Below, one piece after another: positions 22,450-31,744 of a DNA stretch of 64,000 bases. Made by a program: the position numbers and the translations under genes. The stretch covers positions 124,001 to 188,000 of the forward strand of contig NZ_JACRSY010000002.1 in the NCBI RefSeq assembly GCF_014384995.1. Reading direction: 5' to 3'. The notes beneath the pieces are model-generated. The model had not been told where the DNA came from and did no database searches. It saw nothing but the letters and a program-made list of their open reading frames with translations. The stretch comes from Zhenhengia yiwuensis. Its GTDB lineage: Bacteria > Bacillota > Clostridia > Lachnospirales > Cellulosilyticaceae. Every line of letters begins with the position of its first letter. The first letter of the stretch is position 1.

Positions 22450-24093
22450 ATGTTACTTGAAAAGAAAGATTTTATAAAATTGGAACAATCACTCTGTCTA
22501 TTTAGATATATTATTATTTTTTCTATAGTATTTAACTTAGAAACAGACATGTATTATAACGAATCATTATTTGAAAGTGTAAGTATTCTGAGTGTTATGA
22601 CTTCAGTATGGACTGCGTCTATTTATCAATTATGCAAAAAATATGGGACAACCTATAAAAGGCAATATTATCTTGGGATTATGGAATGGCTAGTAGATTT
22701 AATGATACTTGACCTATTTGCTTATGTGATGAGTCAATATGGAAATGGATTTATTTATTTTTTTATGATTTTACTTGGGATTATAGCTTTTATAAGATAT
22801 GAGAGCAGTATAGTAACAGCCTTACTTATTATAGGTTTGTTAGGAAATACTTTTTTTGTTTATAAGAGCATTTATAAATACTTTTATGCTTTAAAAATAC
22901 AGCGTTTTTATATGAGTGTTGCCATCATTATTTTAATAAGTTATTGGTTTTATTACATAGTTAGGAAGCACAAAAAGTCTAGGGAAAAGATAAGCCGATT
23001 ACAAAGAGAAGTGCAACAGCTTAAAATAATTAATCAGAGTGTAACGAATCTCTATAGTATGAATACTGCTATTTATCAAGCCATTACATTAGAAGAAGTA
23101 GTAAGTCAGTTGCTTAAAAATATATATAAACTCATAGAAGAGACTGGAATAGGTATTATTTTATATGATGAAAATGGCATAGAAAGTAATTCTAAAATGT
23201 ATACTTATGAAGAGGTATTACTCGATAGAGGTATAGGAGATAGTAGCATACCATTTAAAATGGTTTATGTGCAAAAAGAAATAGAGAATATTAGGGAATA
23301 TAAAGCATATAAAAACTGTATTCTAAACTTTGAGCCTATTGTACTTAACGATAAACGAGATGGACTAGATTATACCTATACGATTTTGCCAGGAAACCAT
23401 GAGAAGTATGTCTATATGTTTAACCTTATGAAAGATAATAAAGAATGTGGACTCATACTCATTAATGTACAAGATAGACTTGAAATAGATACGTGCAGAC
23501 ATATTAATGAGATTGTAAATCATGCAGGCATTGTATTATTTAAGCTTCAAAAGTTAGAGACAGCACATACAAGAGCTATTTATGACCAGTTAACAGGTGC
23601 TAAAACACGCCACTATATGGAGGAGGTCTTGCCTCGGTATGAAAAAAAGATAAAGCATATAGGGGGATGTATAGGTGTGCTCTTTATAGATATTGATCAT
23701 TTTAAAAGTCTTAACGATAGATATGGGCATGCTACCGGTGATTTAGTACTAAAAACAGTCTCTCATATTATACAAGCAACTTTCTCAAAAGAAAGTCTTG
23801 TTATAAGGTATGGAGGAGAGGAATTTGTAGTGATTATCCCTAGTATACAAAAAGACTGGTTAGAAGAAAAAACATATGATTTATGCAAGTATATTGAGCA
23901 GTATGATTTTAAAAAAATGATATCTGACGCTAGTAGAATTACGGTAAGTATTGGTGGGGCTTTTTATCCTGATGACGATGTGCATATAGAGGATGTTATA
24001 AAGAAGGCAGATGAAGCTATGTATCAAGTTAAAAAGAGTACACGTAACAATGTATGTTTTTACAATACAATAATGGGTGATGGAGGAGTTTAA
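22450..24093 (+). CDS. Membrane GGDEF-domain diguanylate cyclase
   Basis: 547 residues. About five membrane helices fill the first 175 residues, then a short coiled segment. A degenerate GAF-like sensor region spans about 200-370, and a GGDEF domain covers 375-545. The catalytic site is RYGGEEFVV with upstream DIDHFKSLNDRYGHATGDLVL, so cyclic-di-GMP synthesis should be active. I see no RxxD inhibitory site at the usual place. SD GGGGGTAGGGG. It abuts the Lrp gene by one base, suggesting partial co-transcription. The signal sensed is unknown. Confidence 0.88.
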   Translation: MLLEKKDFIKLEQSLCLFRYIIIFSIVFNLETDMYYNESLFESVSILSVMTSVWTASIYQLCKKYGTTYKRQYYLGIMEWLVDLMILDLFAYVMSQYGNGFIYFFMILLGIIAFIRYESSIVTALLIIGLLGNTFFVYKSIYKYFYALKIQRFYMSVAIIILISYWFYYIVRKHKKSREKISRLQREVQQLKIINQSVTNLYSMNTAIYQAITLEEVVSQLLKNIYKLIEETGIGIILYDENGIESNSKMYTYEEVLLDRGIGDSSIPFKMVYVQKEIENIREYKAYKNCILNFEPIVLNDKRDGLDYTYTILPGNHEKYVYMFNLMKDNKECGLILINVQDRLEIDTCRHINEIVNHAGIVLFKLQKLETAHTRAIYDQLTGAKTRHYMEEVLPRYEKKIKHIGGCIGVLFIDIDHFKSLNDRYGHATGDLVLKTVSHIIQATFSKESLVIRYGGEEFVVIIPSIQKDWLEEKTYDLCKYIEQYDFKKMISDASRITVSIGGAFYPDDDVHIEDVIKKADEAMYQVKKSTRNNVCFYNTIMGDGGV

Positions 24094-24094
24094 A

Positions 24095-24580
24095 ATGAAA
24101 ACAAAAATATTAGAATTGCTTGAACAGAATAGCAGATATAGTGCAGCCGATATAGCACTTATGTTAGGTTTAGAAGAGCAGGAAGTAGTAGATTCTATTA
24201 AAGAGATGGAGAAGGACAAAATCATATGTGGTTATAAGACACTTATTAATTGGGATAAAGTAGAGCATAGGGAAGTAGTGACAGCCCTTATAGAGGTTAA
24301 AGTGACCCCTCAAAGAGGTGAAGGCTTTGATAAAATTGCCGAACGTATCTACCGTTTCAGTGAAGTGAAAGCTGTTTATCTCATGTCAGGTGGTTTTGAT
24401 TTAACTGTTATTATAGAAGGCAAAACCATGAAAGAAGTAGCGCTTTTCGTAGGACAAAAGCTTGCACCATTAGATGCCGTATTAAGTACAGGGACACATT
24501 TTGTACTAAACAAATATAAAGATCATGGTGTCATCTTTGAAGAAATTAAAAAAGATGAAAGGATGATTGTATCACCATGA
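24095..24580 (+). CDS. Lrp/AsnC-family regulator
   Basis: 161 residues. An N-terminal HTH (ILELLEQNSRYSAADIALML) and a RAM ligand-binding domain (VVTALIEVKVTPQRGEGFD, VKAVYLMSGGFDLTVIIEG). SD GGAGG and ATG at 24095; the longer frame from 24077 lies within the cyclase gene. The start of the aminotransferase overlaps its stop. Such Lrp-aminotransferase pairs are common in Clostridia, where the regulator probably senses an amino acid. Confidence 0.88.
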   Translation: MKTKILELLEQNSRYSAADIALMLGLEEQEVVDSIKEMEKDKIICGYKTLINWDKVEHREVVTALIEVKVTPQRGEGFDKIAERIYRFSEVKAVYLMSGGFDLTVIIEGKTMKEVALFVGQKLAPLDAVLSTGTHFVLNKYKDHGVIFEEIKKDERMIVSP

Positions 24581-25746
24581 GAATAGAAGATATGATTGCT
24601 AAAAAGGTGGCACAGATGCCTCCTTCAGGGATAAGAAAATTTTTTGATGTAGCCAATGAAATAGGAGATGTTATTTCACTTGGGGTAGGAGAACCTGATT
24701 TTGATACACCTTGGCATGTGAGAGAAGAAGGAATTTATTCTTTAGAAAAAGGTAAGACAGTATATTCTGCTAATGCAGGGCTTCTTGAGCTTAGACAAGA
24801 GATTTGCCGCTATATGCAAAGAAGATTTGATCTCATATACTCACCGACTAAACAGTGCCTTGTAACAGTAGGCGGAAGTGAGGGAATAGATTTAGCTATA
24901 CGTACTCTTATTGAAACAGGGGAGGAAGTGCTTATTCCGGAGCCTTCATTTGTCTCTTACAAGCCTTGTGCAGTATTAGCAGGTGGAGTACCTGTACCTA
25001 TACCAACTAGGGAAGAAGATGATTTTAAGCTTACAGCCCATGAACTTGAGAAGGCTATTACACCTAAAACTAAAATTCTTATTTTACCTTTTCCAAACAA
25101 TCCTACAGGTGCCATTATGGAAAGAGAAGATTTAGAGGCTATTGCCAAGGTTTTAAGAGATAAAAATATTATCGTTATATCAGATGAAATCTATGCAGAG
25201 CTTACCTATGGAGGAGAACATGTTTCCATTGCTCATATTGAAGGTATGTATGAGCGTACGGTGATACTTAGTGGTTTTTCAAAAGCTTATTCTATGACTG
25301 GATGGAGATTAGGGTATGCAGTAGGACCTGCACCTATTATTAGTATGATGATAAAGGTACATCAATTTGCTATTATGTGTGCACCTACTACAAGTCAGTA
25401 TGCAGGTATTGAGGCTATGCGAAGTGGAGATGAAGATGTAAGAAAAATGCGGGAGGCTTATGACCAGAGAAGACGTGTTATGTTAGATGGCTTTAGAAGT
25501 ATGGGTTTATCCTGTTTCGAGCCTAAAGGTGCTTTTTATGTCTTTCCGTGTATTAAACGTATGGGGATGACTAGCGAAGAATTCTGTGAGAAGCTGCTTA
25601 TGGACCAACGTGTTGTAGTGGTACCAGGTACAGCTTTTGGAGAAAGCGGAGAAGGCTTTGTAAGGGCATCTTATGCATATTCTATAGAAGTTATTAAAGA
25701 AGCACTTGCAAGAATAGAAGTATTTGTAAAAAAACACTTAAAGTGA
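24577..25746 (+). CDS. PLP-dependent class I aminotransferase
   Basis: 389 residues, fold type I. It shows ISLGVGEPDFDTPWHV, PFPNNPTGAIM, ISDEIYAELTYGGEH and the PLP lysine in SGFSKAYSMTGWRLGYAVGP, with FVRASYAYS near the end. It moves an amino group between an amino acid and a 2-oxoacid; it resembles PatA/AspC-like enzymes but the specificity cannot be read off. It overlaps the Lrp regulator by four bases. Confidence 0.9.
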   Translation: MRIEDMIAKKVAQMPPSGIRKFFDVANEIGDVISLGVGEPDFDTPWHVREEGIYSLEKGKTVYSANAGLLELRQEICRYMQRRFDLIYSPTKQCLVTVGGSEGIDLAIRTLIETGEEVLIPEPSFVSYKPCAVLAGGVPVPIPTREEDDFKLTAHELEKAITPKTKILILPFPNNPTGAIMEREDLEAIAKVLRDKNIIVISDEIYAELTYGGEHVSIAHIEGMYERTVILSGFSKAYSMTGWRLGYAVGPAPIISMMIKVHQFAIMCAPTTSQYAGIEAMRSGDEDVRKMREAYDQRRRVMLDGFRSMGLSCFEPKGAFYVFPCIKRMGMTSEEFCEKLLMDQRVVVVPGTAFGESGEGFVRASYAYSIEVIKEALARIEVFVKKHLK

Positions 25747-25750
25747 GAAA

Positions 25751-25800
25751 AATAAAATAACCTCATCCGATATAGATATTGGATGAGGTTATTTTATTTT
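25751..25800. terminator. Bidirectional terminator
   Basis: An 18-base perfect stem, AATAAAATAACCTCATCC (25751-25768) with GGATGAGGTTATTTTATT (25781-25798). It serves the aminotransferase and the converging Fur-family gene. Confidence 0.9.
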
Positions 25801-26220
25801 TTAATGTACGGATCCTTGACAATCAGGACAAACGCCATAGAAATAAAGTTGCTCATGAGAAAGTTTAAAGTGTGTTTTCTCTGAAACAAGTGCTTTTAAA
25901 TTTGGTAATGCATCTTCTTCTAAATCAAATACTTGATGGCAACAAGTACAGATAATATGCGGATGTGAAGTTATATTTGCATCGTATCTAAAAGAATCTT
26001 CCCCTACATTGATTTGCTGAACAAGTTCAGCTTTTACAAGTGCATCTAAAGTCTTATAAACTGTTGCAAGACTCATAGTTGGATGTGTCTCACGTAAACT
26101 ATTATAAATCATTTCAGCACTTGGGTGAATATTGGTATGCGAAAGCATATGAAAAATCGCAAGCCTCTGTGGCGTAACCTTTAAATGACGCTCACGTAGC
26201 AACCCTGCTGTAGAAAGCAT
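25801..26220 (-). CDS. perR: Fur-family repressor, PerR-like
   Basis: 139 residues. A winged helix with LKVTPQRLAIFHML and TVYKTLDALVKAELVQ, then RYDANITSHPHIICTCC. In the regulatory site the Asp (RYD), two His (HPH) and a later Asp (FDLEED) fit the PerR iron site; CTCC and CPDC supply the structural zinc cysteines. PerR loses DNA binding when peroxide oxidises its histidines. A Per-box-like palindrome lies just upstream, consistent with autoregulation. Fur or Zur function cannot be excluded from sequence alone. Confidence 0.82.
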   Translation of the reverse strand: MLSTAGLLRERHLKVTPQRLAIFHMLSHTNIHPSAEMIYNSLRETHPTMSLATVYKTLDALVKAELVQQINVGEDSFRYDANITSHPHIICTCCHQVFDLEEDALPNLKALVSEKTHFKLSHEQLYFYGVCPDCQGSVH

Positions 26221-26235
26221 AAAATCACTCCTAAA

Positions 26236-26250
26236 TAATAATTAATATTA
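26236..26250. promoter_or_regulatory. Per-box-like operator
   Basis: TAATAATTAATATTA matches 11 of 14 defined positions of the Per box TTATAATNATTATAA, and lies 16 bases before the perR-like start. Confidence 0.45.
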
Positions 26251-26353
26251 TGTTTTTATTTTAGTACATACTAGATCAAAATGCAACTATAAAAAGGAAT
26301 ATTTAATAAATATCTATAATACATATACAGTAAAAGTGGTTGGAGGGGTAAGA

Positions 26354-26674
26354 ATGTCAGATTTAGGAGAAATGTTAAACTTTGGTTTTGCTGAGCATAT
26401 TGAGGCTGAATGGGATGTGTATATGGAAGAAGGGTATACCATTCAGGAGGCTACTACCCAAATTATTGATCAATATGAAGATATGCTAGATCAAGAGGAA
26501 AGTATAGCACTTTATGTGACACTAGGTATTATACAAATGGCGCTAGAGGACATGGACCCACGTGTGAAACGGGAAATAAATGAAATAATAGGTACTAAAA
26601 CTTTAGAAAAATGCTTTAATAAGGGAGTGACAATAAAGCCTATATTGCAAATGTTAAAAAGACAATGTCGTTAA
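26354..26674 (+). CDS. Uncharacterised small acidic protein
   Basis: 106 residues, helical and acidic, with EEGYTIQEATTQIIDQYEDM and a hydrophobic helix YVTLGIIQMALEDMDPRVK. No signal peptide or membrane span is clear. ATG at 26354 follows TGGAGGGG. It stands alone, converging on the gene at 26682. I do not recognise the family, though its repeated helical pattern suggests a small all-alpha domain. Confidence 0.6.
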   Translation: MSDLGEMLNFGFAEHIEAEWDVYMEEGYTIQEATTQIIDQYEDMLDQEESIALYVTLGIIQMALEDMDPRVKREINEIIGTKTLEKCFNKGVTIKPILQMLKRQCR

Positions 26675-26701
26675 AAAGTGGCTACGCATGTGTAGCCACT
26701 T
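26671..26701 (-). terminator. Terminator at a convergent gene end
   Basis: AAGTGGCTAC (26676-26685) pairs with GTAGCCACTT (26692-26701). Only the minus strand has a following T-run, so it mainly ends the gene at 26682-27242, whose last codons are inside the stem. Confidence 0.7.
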
Positions 26702-27242
26702 CTAATTGTGAAAGAATATTTTTGACTTCCGTAATAAAATCTTCCGTGTTTGAAATCTTAAAGAGAAGAGGAAGATCGGCTTCTCTTTTAAAATAGGCAT
26801 AAATAAGATTTCTATGTAAATGGATAAAAGACTGATTAAGGATGGAGATTTCTTCATAATGATGATTTTTCTTAAGCTTTAGGAATTGTTTTGAATAGTT
26901 TTTATAAAGTATTGGAAAACTGAGTTTATACTTGCATCCTATAAAATAACGAGCACCATTAGGTGAGTGCATTTGTTCAAGCTTATAGATCTGATTAATG
27001 GATATAGGTTTGAAGGGTGTATAGTTTGTAAAGAGCAGATTACTAAGTTTTTGCACATGAGAAGTATTATTTTGAGTGATAAAAATAAAAGACTGTAAAG
27101 ATTGTATAAGTGAGCGGGATGGAGGAGCTATGGGTTTATTTTTACAATAAAATGCCCATTGTTCAAGTACGGTAAAATAGCTGTGGGTAAGAAAGTTTGA
27201 GCGTAAGTCAATAGGCTGTTCATAATGCTTATAGGTGTGCAT
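26682..27242 (-). CDS. Uncharacterised basic protein
   Basis: 186 residues, rich in Lys, Tyr, Phe and Asn, with no membrane helix or recognised motif. It includes HSPNGARYFIGCKYKLSF and FIHLHRNLIYAYFKRE. A GGGGG-containing SD lies before the ATG. It has no operon partner. Conservation in other genomes would be needed to support a function. Confidence 0.5.
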   Translation of the reverse strand: MHTYKHYEQPIDLRSNFLTHSYFTVLEQWAFYCKNKPIAPPSRSLIQSLQSFIFITQNNTSHVQKLSNLLFTNYTPFKPISINQIYKLEQMHSPNGARYFIGCKYKLSFPILYKNYSKQFLKLKKNHHYEEISILNQSFIHLHRNLIYAYFKREADLPLLFKISNTEDFITEVKNILSQLEVATHA

Positions 27243-27402
27243 AGATGGCCCCCTTACATAGATTAAAGTATAGGTATAGTTTATAATATTATGATAGGTT
27301 AAACAATATACAAAAAAATATTTGCAAAATAGATGAAATTTTTATATGATATAAAGGTTATAGAAGCATCAAAGAGGAAGGAAGATAAAAGGAGGTAATA
27401 AG

Positions 27403-28725
27403 GTGAAGAAGAAAACATTAATAGGCATAGGCGTATGCGCTATTGTTATCCTCATAGGCTTATTTCTAACAAGATGGTATATAGATAGTCAAGTAGAGGC
27501 ATTAGAAGTAGTGGAGACAGCACTTTGCGACTTTATAGTAGAAGAAATTGTGCAGATTGATTTTAATGACAAAACGACTCAAAGTTTTGTAAAACCAGGA
27601 GAAGATTGGATTAATAAGGTAAGAGAAGATGTGCACTATAATCAAGGGTTACTTAAAAATGTAGCTTACCAGATGAGTCATCTTACTTCTTATAAAATCC
27701 TTAAAAACCCAAAAGATATAGGCGCTTATGGCATTAATGAGCATTCAAAGGTTATTACGGTATACAATACCTTAAATGAAGTAAATACTTTCCGAATAGG
27801 AAATAAAGTTCCAGAAGAAAATGCCACTTATGTTTGGAACGATGAAAAAGAAGAGCTTGCTTTAGTGCTAGATATTAATCTTGCAAGTATTATGGTACCG
27901 ACAGATGAAATGATTGATCCTAATTTTAAAGCACCAGCTTATGAAAGCGTTACAAAAATGAGCTTAAGTAAAAAAAATCAGCTTGTTATGGAAGTAACAC
28001 GTGAAAGTGAAAGCTGGAGTGTAGGAGTACCTTTTATAACAACACATAAAGTATTAGATGGACAAGTTCAAGACTATATAACATTATTTGAAAATATTAA
28101 GAAAGAAAAAGTGGTGGAAGAAGTTGGTGACTTAGAAAGCTATGGGCTTGCATCACCAGAACTATTAATTGTATTAAATGATGAGTATAAGCTTGAATTT
28201 GGTAGTAGCCAAAATGGCTTGATTTACTTTAGAAGTAGTGAAGATTCAGGTATTTATCTAATTAAAGAAGCTGCTGTAAATACCTTATTTGAAGTAGAAC
28301 CATTTAGCTGGATTGATAAAACCTTATATACATTTGATCGTAAGGCTTTAAAAGAAGTCATAGTAACAAAAGGAGAAGAAGTCTATACACTTCAACTTAA
28401 AGAATCAGAAAACGTACCGAATTTAAATGGTCATGTATTAGATGGTACTACAAAAGAAATGCTTTTAAGTGCACTTGAAGGGCTAAGTGCTTACTCTTAT
28501 TTAAGTAATACAAGTTTTGAAGAGAATAATCCACGCCCGGCAGAAGTGACTATTCAATATATTAATGTAGATCAGTCAGAAGTTACACTAGAATTTGTAC
28601 CTTATGACCCAAGCTTTGATCTTTTCAGAATGGATAACCATATTGAGTTTTCTGTAGAAAAGAAAATGGTAGTCGACTTAATAGAACTTTTAAAAAATAC
28701 TTTGCAGGCGCAAGTGCAGCAATAA
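27403..28725 (+). CDS. DUF4340-type membrane-anchored protein
   Basis: 440 residues: a membrane anchor at about 5-25 (LIGIGVCAIVILIGLFL), then an extracytoplasmic part with repeated beta-rich units. Parts such as DIGAYGINEHSKVITV and DLESYGLASPELLIVL are repeats of the pattern ..YGL..P...I.., typical of DUF4340. In other bacteria DUF4340 proteins accompany GldF/GldG-type ABC transporters; no such transporter is next to this gene. The GTG start follows AAAGGAGG. Function unknown. Confidence 0.75.
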   Translation: MKKKTLIGIGVCAIVILIGLFLTRWYIDSQVEALEVVETALCDFIVEEIVQIDFNDKTTQSFVKPGEDWINKVREDVHYNQGLLKNVAYQMSHLTSYKILKNPKDIGAYGINEHSKVITVYNTLNEVNTFRIGNKVPEENATYVWNDEKEELALVLDINLASIMVPTDEMIDPNFKAPAYESVTKMSLSKKNQLVMEVTRESESWSVGVPFITTHKVLDGQVQDYITLFENIKKEKVVEEVGDLESYGLASPELLIVLNDEYKLEFGSSQNGLIYFRSSEDSGIYLIKEAAVNTLFEVEPFSWIDKTLYTFDRKALKEVIVTKGEEVYTLQLKESENVPNLNGHVLDGTTKEMLLSALEGLSAYSYLSNTSFEENNPRPAEVTIQYINVDQSEVTLEFVPYDPSFDLFRMDNHIEFSVEKKMVVDLIELLKNTLQAQVQQ

Positions 28726-28751
28726 AAAGAGGCTGATTTAGCCTCTTTTTT
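28724..28751. terminator. Bidirectional terminator
   Basis: AAAAAGAGGC and GCCTCTTTTT arms with a short loop, between the DUF4340 gene and the converging ATPase gene. Confidence 0.88.
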
Positions 28752-28770
28752 CTATGATTATATAAAAATA

Positions 28771-29856
28771 TTAGAAAAACTTTTGAATAAGTGTATCATA
28801 AAGATTATCAATAGCAGTAAAATCTATAGCATTAATATAATAGCTCTCAAGCTCATCATGCAGCTTTTTATTTGCACCAATCATATTACAAGCCTTATCA
28901 ATAAGATCCATAAAAAGGCGTTTATCTTTATCTAACTCAAAATCTAAAGACTTTAGCCTAGCACTGTCTAGTGCAGCTGTTAAATCAAAGATAAGAGTTG
29001 GGAAAATGCGAGGCTTATGAAGCGGATGGCTAATAGTAATAGCTATATCTAGTTCAGGAATTAGAATATCCTCAATTTTATCAGGATCCATAGGAGAATG
29101 ATAGCATTCTATAGCATAACCTTTAGCGGTAGCTGTATCACAAATAGACTGCATAACTTTTTTACTGTTACAGCCGAAGCTTTCTTTAATAAAATAGATA
29201 TTTTTAGTTGTACCAATAAGGGTATGGATATAATCTAGTACACCTTCGCCAGTAATAGCTGTGCTAAAAAGGTGACGTACACTCCCTATACCTTCTTTAT
29301 CTTTCACGTCTTTAAATACTTGATGAATAATGTCTTTTTCAATTTTAAGCTTAGCAGTAGGATTAATAGCTTTCCTTTCTGTAAAAATATAAGCATCATA
29401 AATATTTTTGGCAGCAGCTAAGTAATAGTAAGCTTTAGAAAAACCATCATGAATACGGTTACTAACAGCTATAATGTTATCTTTATAAGGGGTAAGTTTA
29501 TCCGCATCCCAAAAGGTGCCGAAATTTAGAATTTGATCCGTTACACCAGGTGAAGCAGGATCAACCACATGAGGTGCTGTGCCATCCAGAAAAGCAATTT
29601 TAAGACTTGGAATAATCATAGCATCTAGAGAGCCGGGATCAGAAGAGCAGTGTAAAAACTCTACATCTAGCCCTTGCTCTGTAGCATAGGTACCTATGCG
29701 TTTCATAAAGGAAGATTTGCCTGTACCTGGGCCACCTTTAATAATATACAGCTGATTAGCTTCTTTTTGTGGTAAAATATAGTTAAAAAATGAGTGGAAT
29801 CCATTTGGGGTATTGCTACCGGGGAATGCATGCTTAATAGTGCCGAATTGAGTCAT
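28771..29856 (-). CDS. P-loop ATPase of the PRK06851 type
   Basis: 361 residues, with two copies of one NTPase-like unit. The first has a perfect Walker A, YIIKGGPGTGKSSFMKRI, followed by FLHCSSDPGSLDAMIIPSL. The second copy (about residue 205 onward) has IYFIKESFGCNSKKVMQSI and YHSPMDPDKIEDILIPEL, so the second P-loop is degenerate. The SD AAGGAGGG fixes the start at 29856. The family is an uncharacterised ATPase found in many spore-formers. Its substrate and partner are unknown. Confidence 0.75.
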   Translation of the reverse strand: MTQFGTIKHAFPGSNTPNGFHSFFNYILPQKEANQLYIIKGGPGTGKSSFMKRIGTYATEQGLDVEFLHCSSDPGSLDAMIIPSLKIAFLDGTAPHVVDPASPGVTDQILNFGTFWDADKLTPYKDNIIAVSNRIHDGFSKAYYYLAAAKNIYDAYIFTERKAINPTAKLKIEKDIIHQVFKDVKDKEGIGSVRHLFSTAITGEGVLDYIHTLIGTTKNIYFIKESFGCNSKKVMQSICDTATAKGYAIECYHSPMDPDKIEDILIPELDIAITISHPLHKPRIFPTLIFDLTAALDSARLKSLDFELDKDKRLFMDLIDKACNMIGANKKLHDELESYYINAIDFTAIDNLYDTLIQKFF

Positions 29857-29932
29857 AAAAACCCTCCTTGCAGATTTCGTTCTACTTAAATAGTTTATGT
29901 ATAAAAAAATCAAAATATGAAAAGAGGGGCTT

Positions 29933-30205
29933 ATGTATTTTATTTATATAGTAAAATGTAGAGATGAAACTTATTATACAGGCTATACAACTGACATAGA
30001 AAGGCGTTTAAAAGCACATAATGAAGGAAAAGGAGCAAAATATACAAGATGTAGGTTACCGGTGGAACTTGTCTACTGGGAACAGTATGAAGAAAAAAGT
30101 CAAGCACTTAAAAGAGAGTATGCCATTAAGCAGCTTACAAGAAAACAAAAACAACAATTAATAGGGAGGTCAGTTTATGCAGAGAAAGAGCATGCCTTAT
30201 CTTAA
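29933..30205 (+). CDS. GIY-YIG domain protein (UPF0213/YhbQ-like)
   Basis: 90 residues. It starts with FIYIVKCRDETYYTGYTTDIERRLKAHNEGKGAKYTR, which contains the GIY-YIG fold's IYIVKC and YTGYT strands and the conserved Arg. Such small standalone domains are nuclease-like; the biological role is not established. SD GAGGGG. Its end overlaps the next gene by 29 bases. Confidence 0.88.
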   Translation: MYFIYIVKCRDETYYTGYTTDIERRLKAHNEGKGAKYTRCRLPVELVYWEQYEEKSQALKREYAIKQLTRKQKQQLIGRSVYAEKEHALS

Positions 30206-31034
30206 AATTGTATTAGGTTCTTTAGCAGTAGCAACAGGGATTTATTATTTCTGGGCACCTGCTCAGTTGGCAGCAGGGGGCATTAGTGGTTTAGCCATTG
30301 TCATTCAGTATCTTATTCCAAGAGTACCTATCAGCTTTATTGTGTTTGGGCTAGATATACTCATGTTTTTAATAGGTTTTATTGTACTAGGAGCAAGTTT
30401 TGGGGTGAAAAGTGTGACATCTAGCATTTCTATTGCCTTGTGTATGCGCTTATTTGAAAGGATTACACCTACTGTACCTGTACTTAGCCATGATACACTG
30501 GTTATTTTGATTTTTGGTTCTTTATTTATTTCTTTTGGGCAGGCTGTTATATTTAATCAGGAAGCTTCATCAGGCGGAACGGATATTATTGCTAAAATTA
30601 TTTCAAAATATACACACCTTAATATTGCCACCAGCCTACTCCTTGCAGATATGGCTGTCGTACTTCTAGCTATGGGAACATTTGGTATAGAGAAGGGGCT
30701 TTATGCCGCACTTGGTGTACTTATGACCACTACGATGATTGATTACTTTATTTCTGGTTTTAGCGTAGAAAAGCATGTGATGATTATACCGTCTACTGAG
30801 GAAGGTGCATCTAAGTCAAGAACCTATATATTAGAAAATTTAGGACGAGGTGCTACCGTTTATGAAGCAAAAGGTGCTTATAGTGGAGAGTGTAAAGAAG
30901 TCCTTATGACAGTTGTAGACCGAAGGCAATTTGTATTACTTAAGCAGTATGTAAGAGAGATCGATCCAGCAGCCTTTTTAACTGTACAAAATTTACATGA
31001 AGTTATGGGAGAAGGCTTTAGACTTAAAAATTGA
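30177..31034 (+). CDS. YitT-family membrane protein
   Basis: 285 residues with five to six helices in the first 200 residues (WAPAQLAAGGISGLAIVIQ, NQEASSGGTDIIAKII) and a C-terminal DUF2179-type domain of about 80 residues (GRGATVYEAKGAYSGECKEVLMTVV). The family has no firm function. The SD GGGAGG is seven bases before the ATG at 30177, so the overlap with the GIY-YIG gene seems real. Confidence 0.88.
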   Translation: MQRKSMPYLKIVLGSLAVATGIYYFWAPAQLAAGGISGLAIVIQYLIPRVPISFIVFGLDILMFLIGFIVLGASFGVKSVTSSISIALCMRLFERITPTVPVLSHDTLVILIFGSLFISFGQAVIFNQEASSGGTDIIAKIISKYTHLNIATSLLLADMAVVLLAMGTFGIEKGLYAALGVLMTTTMIDYFISGFSVEKHVMIIPSTEEGASKSRTYILENLGRGATVYEAKGAYSGECKEVLMTVVDRRQFVLLKQYVREIDPAAFLTVQNLHEVMGEGFRLKN

Positions 31035-31054
31035 CAAAAGATAGGAGAAAAGAC

Positions 31055-31744
31055 ATGGTAAACTTAGGAAATGATTGGGATAAACTTTTAAAAGAGGAAT
31101 TTAACAAACCTTATTATTTAGCACTAAGACAATTTTTAATTGAGGAGTATAGGACACAAGTCATTTATCCACCTAAAGAAGATTTATTCAATGCCTTAAA
31201 GGCAACATCTTATCAAGATACAAAAGTGGTTATATTAGGGCAAGATCCTTATCATGGACTAGGGCAAGCACATGGTATGGCATTTTCTGTTAATCCAGGG
31301 ATAGCTATTCCACCTTCTTTAAGAAATATATATAAAGAATTGCAGGATTCATTAGGTTGCAGTATACCAGATAATGGCTACCTGATGCCTTGGGCAAAAC
31401 AGGGTGTTCTTCTTCTTAATACAGTACTTACTGTAAGAGCTGGGCAGCCACAGTCTCACCAAAATAAAGGTTGGGAAATCCTTACGGATGAGATTATTAA
31501 GCTACTTAATCAAAAAGATGAAACAGTTATTTTCCTTCTATGGGGAAGTCCGGCTAAGAAGAAAATGAATCTTATTACAAATCCTAAGCATGTGGTACTG
31601 ACAGCAGTCCATCCAAGTCCACTTTCAGCCCATAGAGGATTTTTTGGTTGTAACCACTTTAAACAAGTCAATGAAATTCTTGAAAGACAAGGAAGAGAAA
31701 CTATTGACTGGCAAATTTCTAATTTAAAAGAGCACACTATTTAA
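31055..31744 (+). CDS. ung: Uracil-DNA glycosylase (family 1)
   Basis: 229 residues. The water-activating motif GQDPYHGLGQAHGMAFSV and the C-terminal HPSPLSAHRGFFG loop are both intact. It removes uracil from DNA in base excision repair. The start at 31055 follows AGGAG; a TTG at 31031 is too far upstream. Its last ten codons run into a terminator palindrome, giving the end NLKEHTI. Confidence 0.95.
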   Translation: MVNLGNDWDKLLKEEFNKPYYLALRQFLIEEYRTQVIYPPKEDLFNALKATSYQDTKVVILGQDPYHGLGQAHGMAFSVNPGIAIPPSLRNIYKELQDSLGCSIPDNGYLMPWAKQGVLLLNTVLTVRAGQPQSHQNKGWEILTDEIIKLLNQKDETVIFLLWGSPAKKKMNLITNPKHVVLTAVHPSPLSAHRGFFGCNHFKQVNEILERQGRETIDWQISNLKEHTI

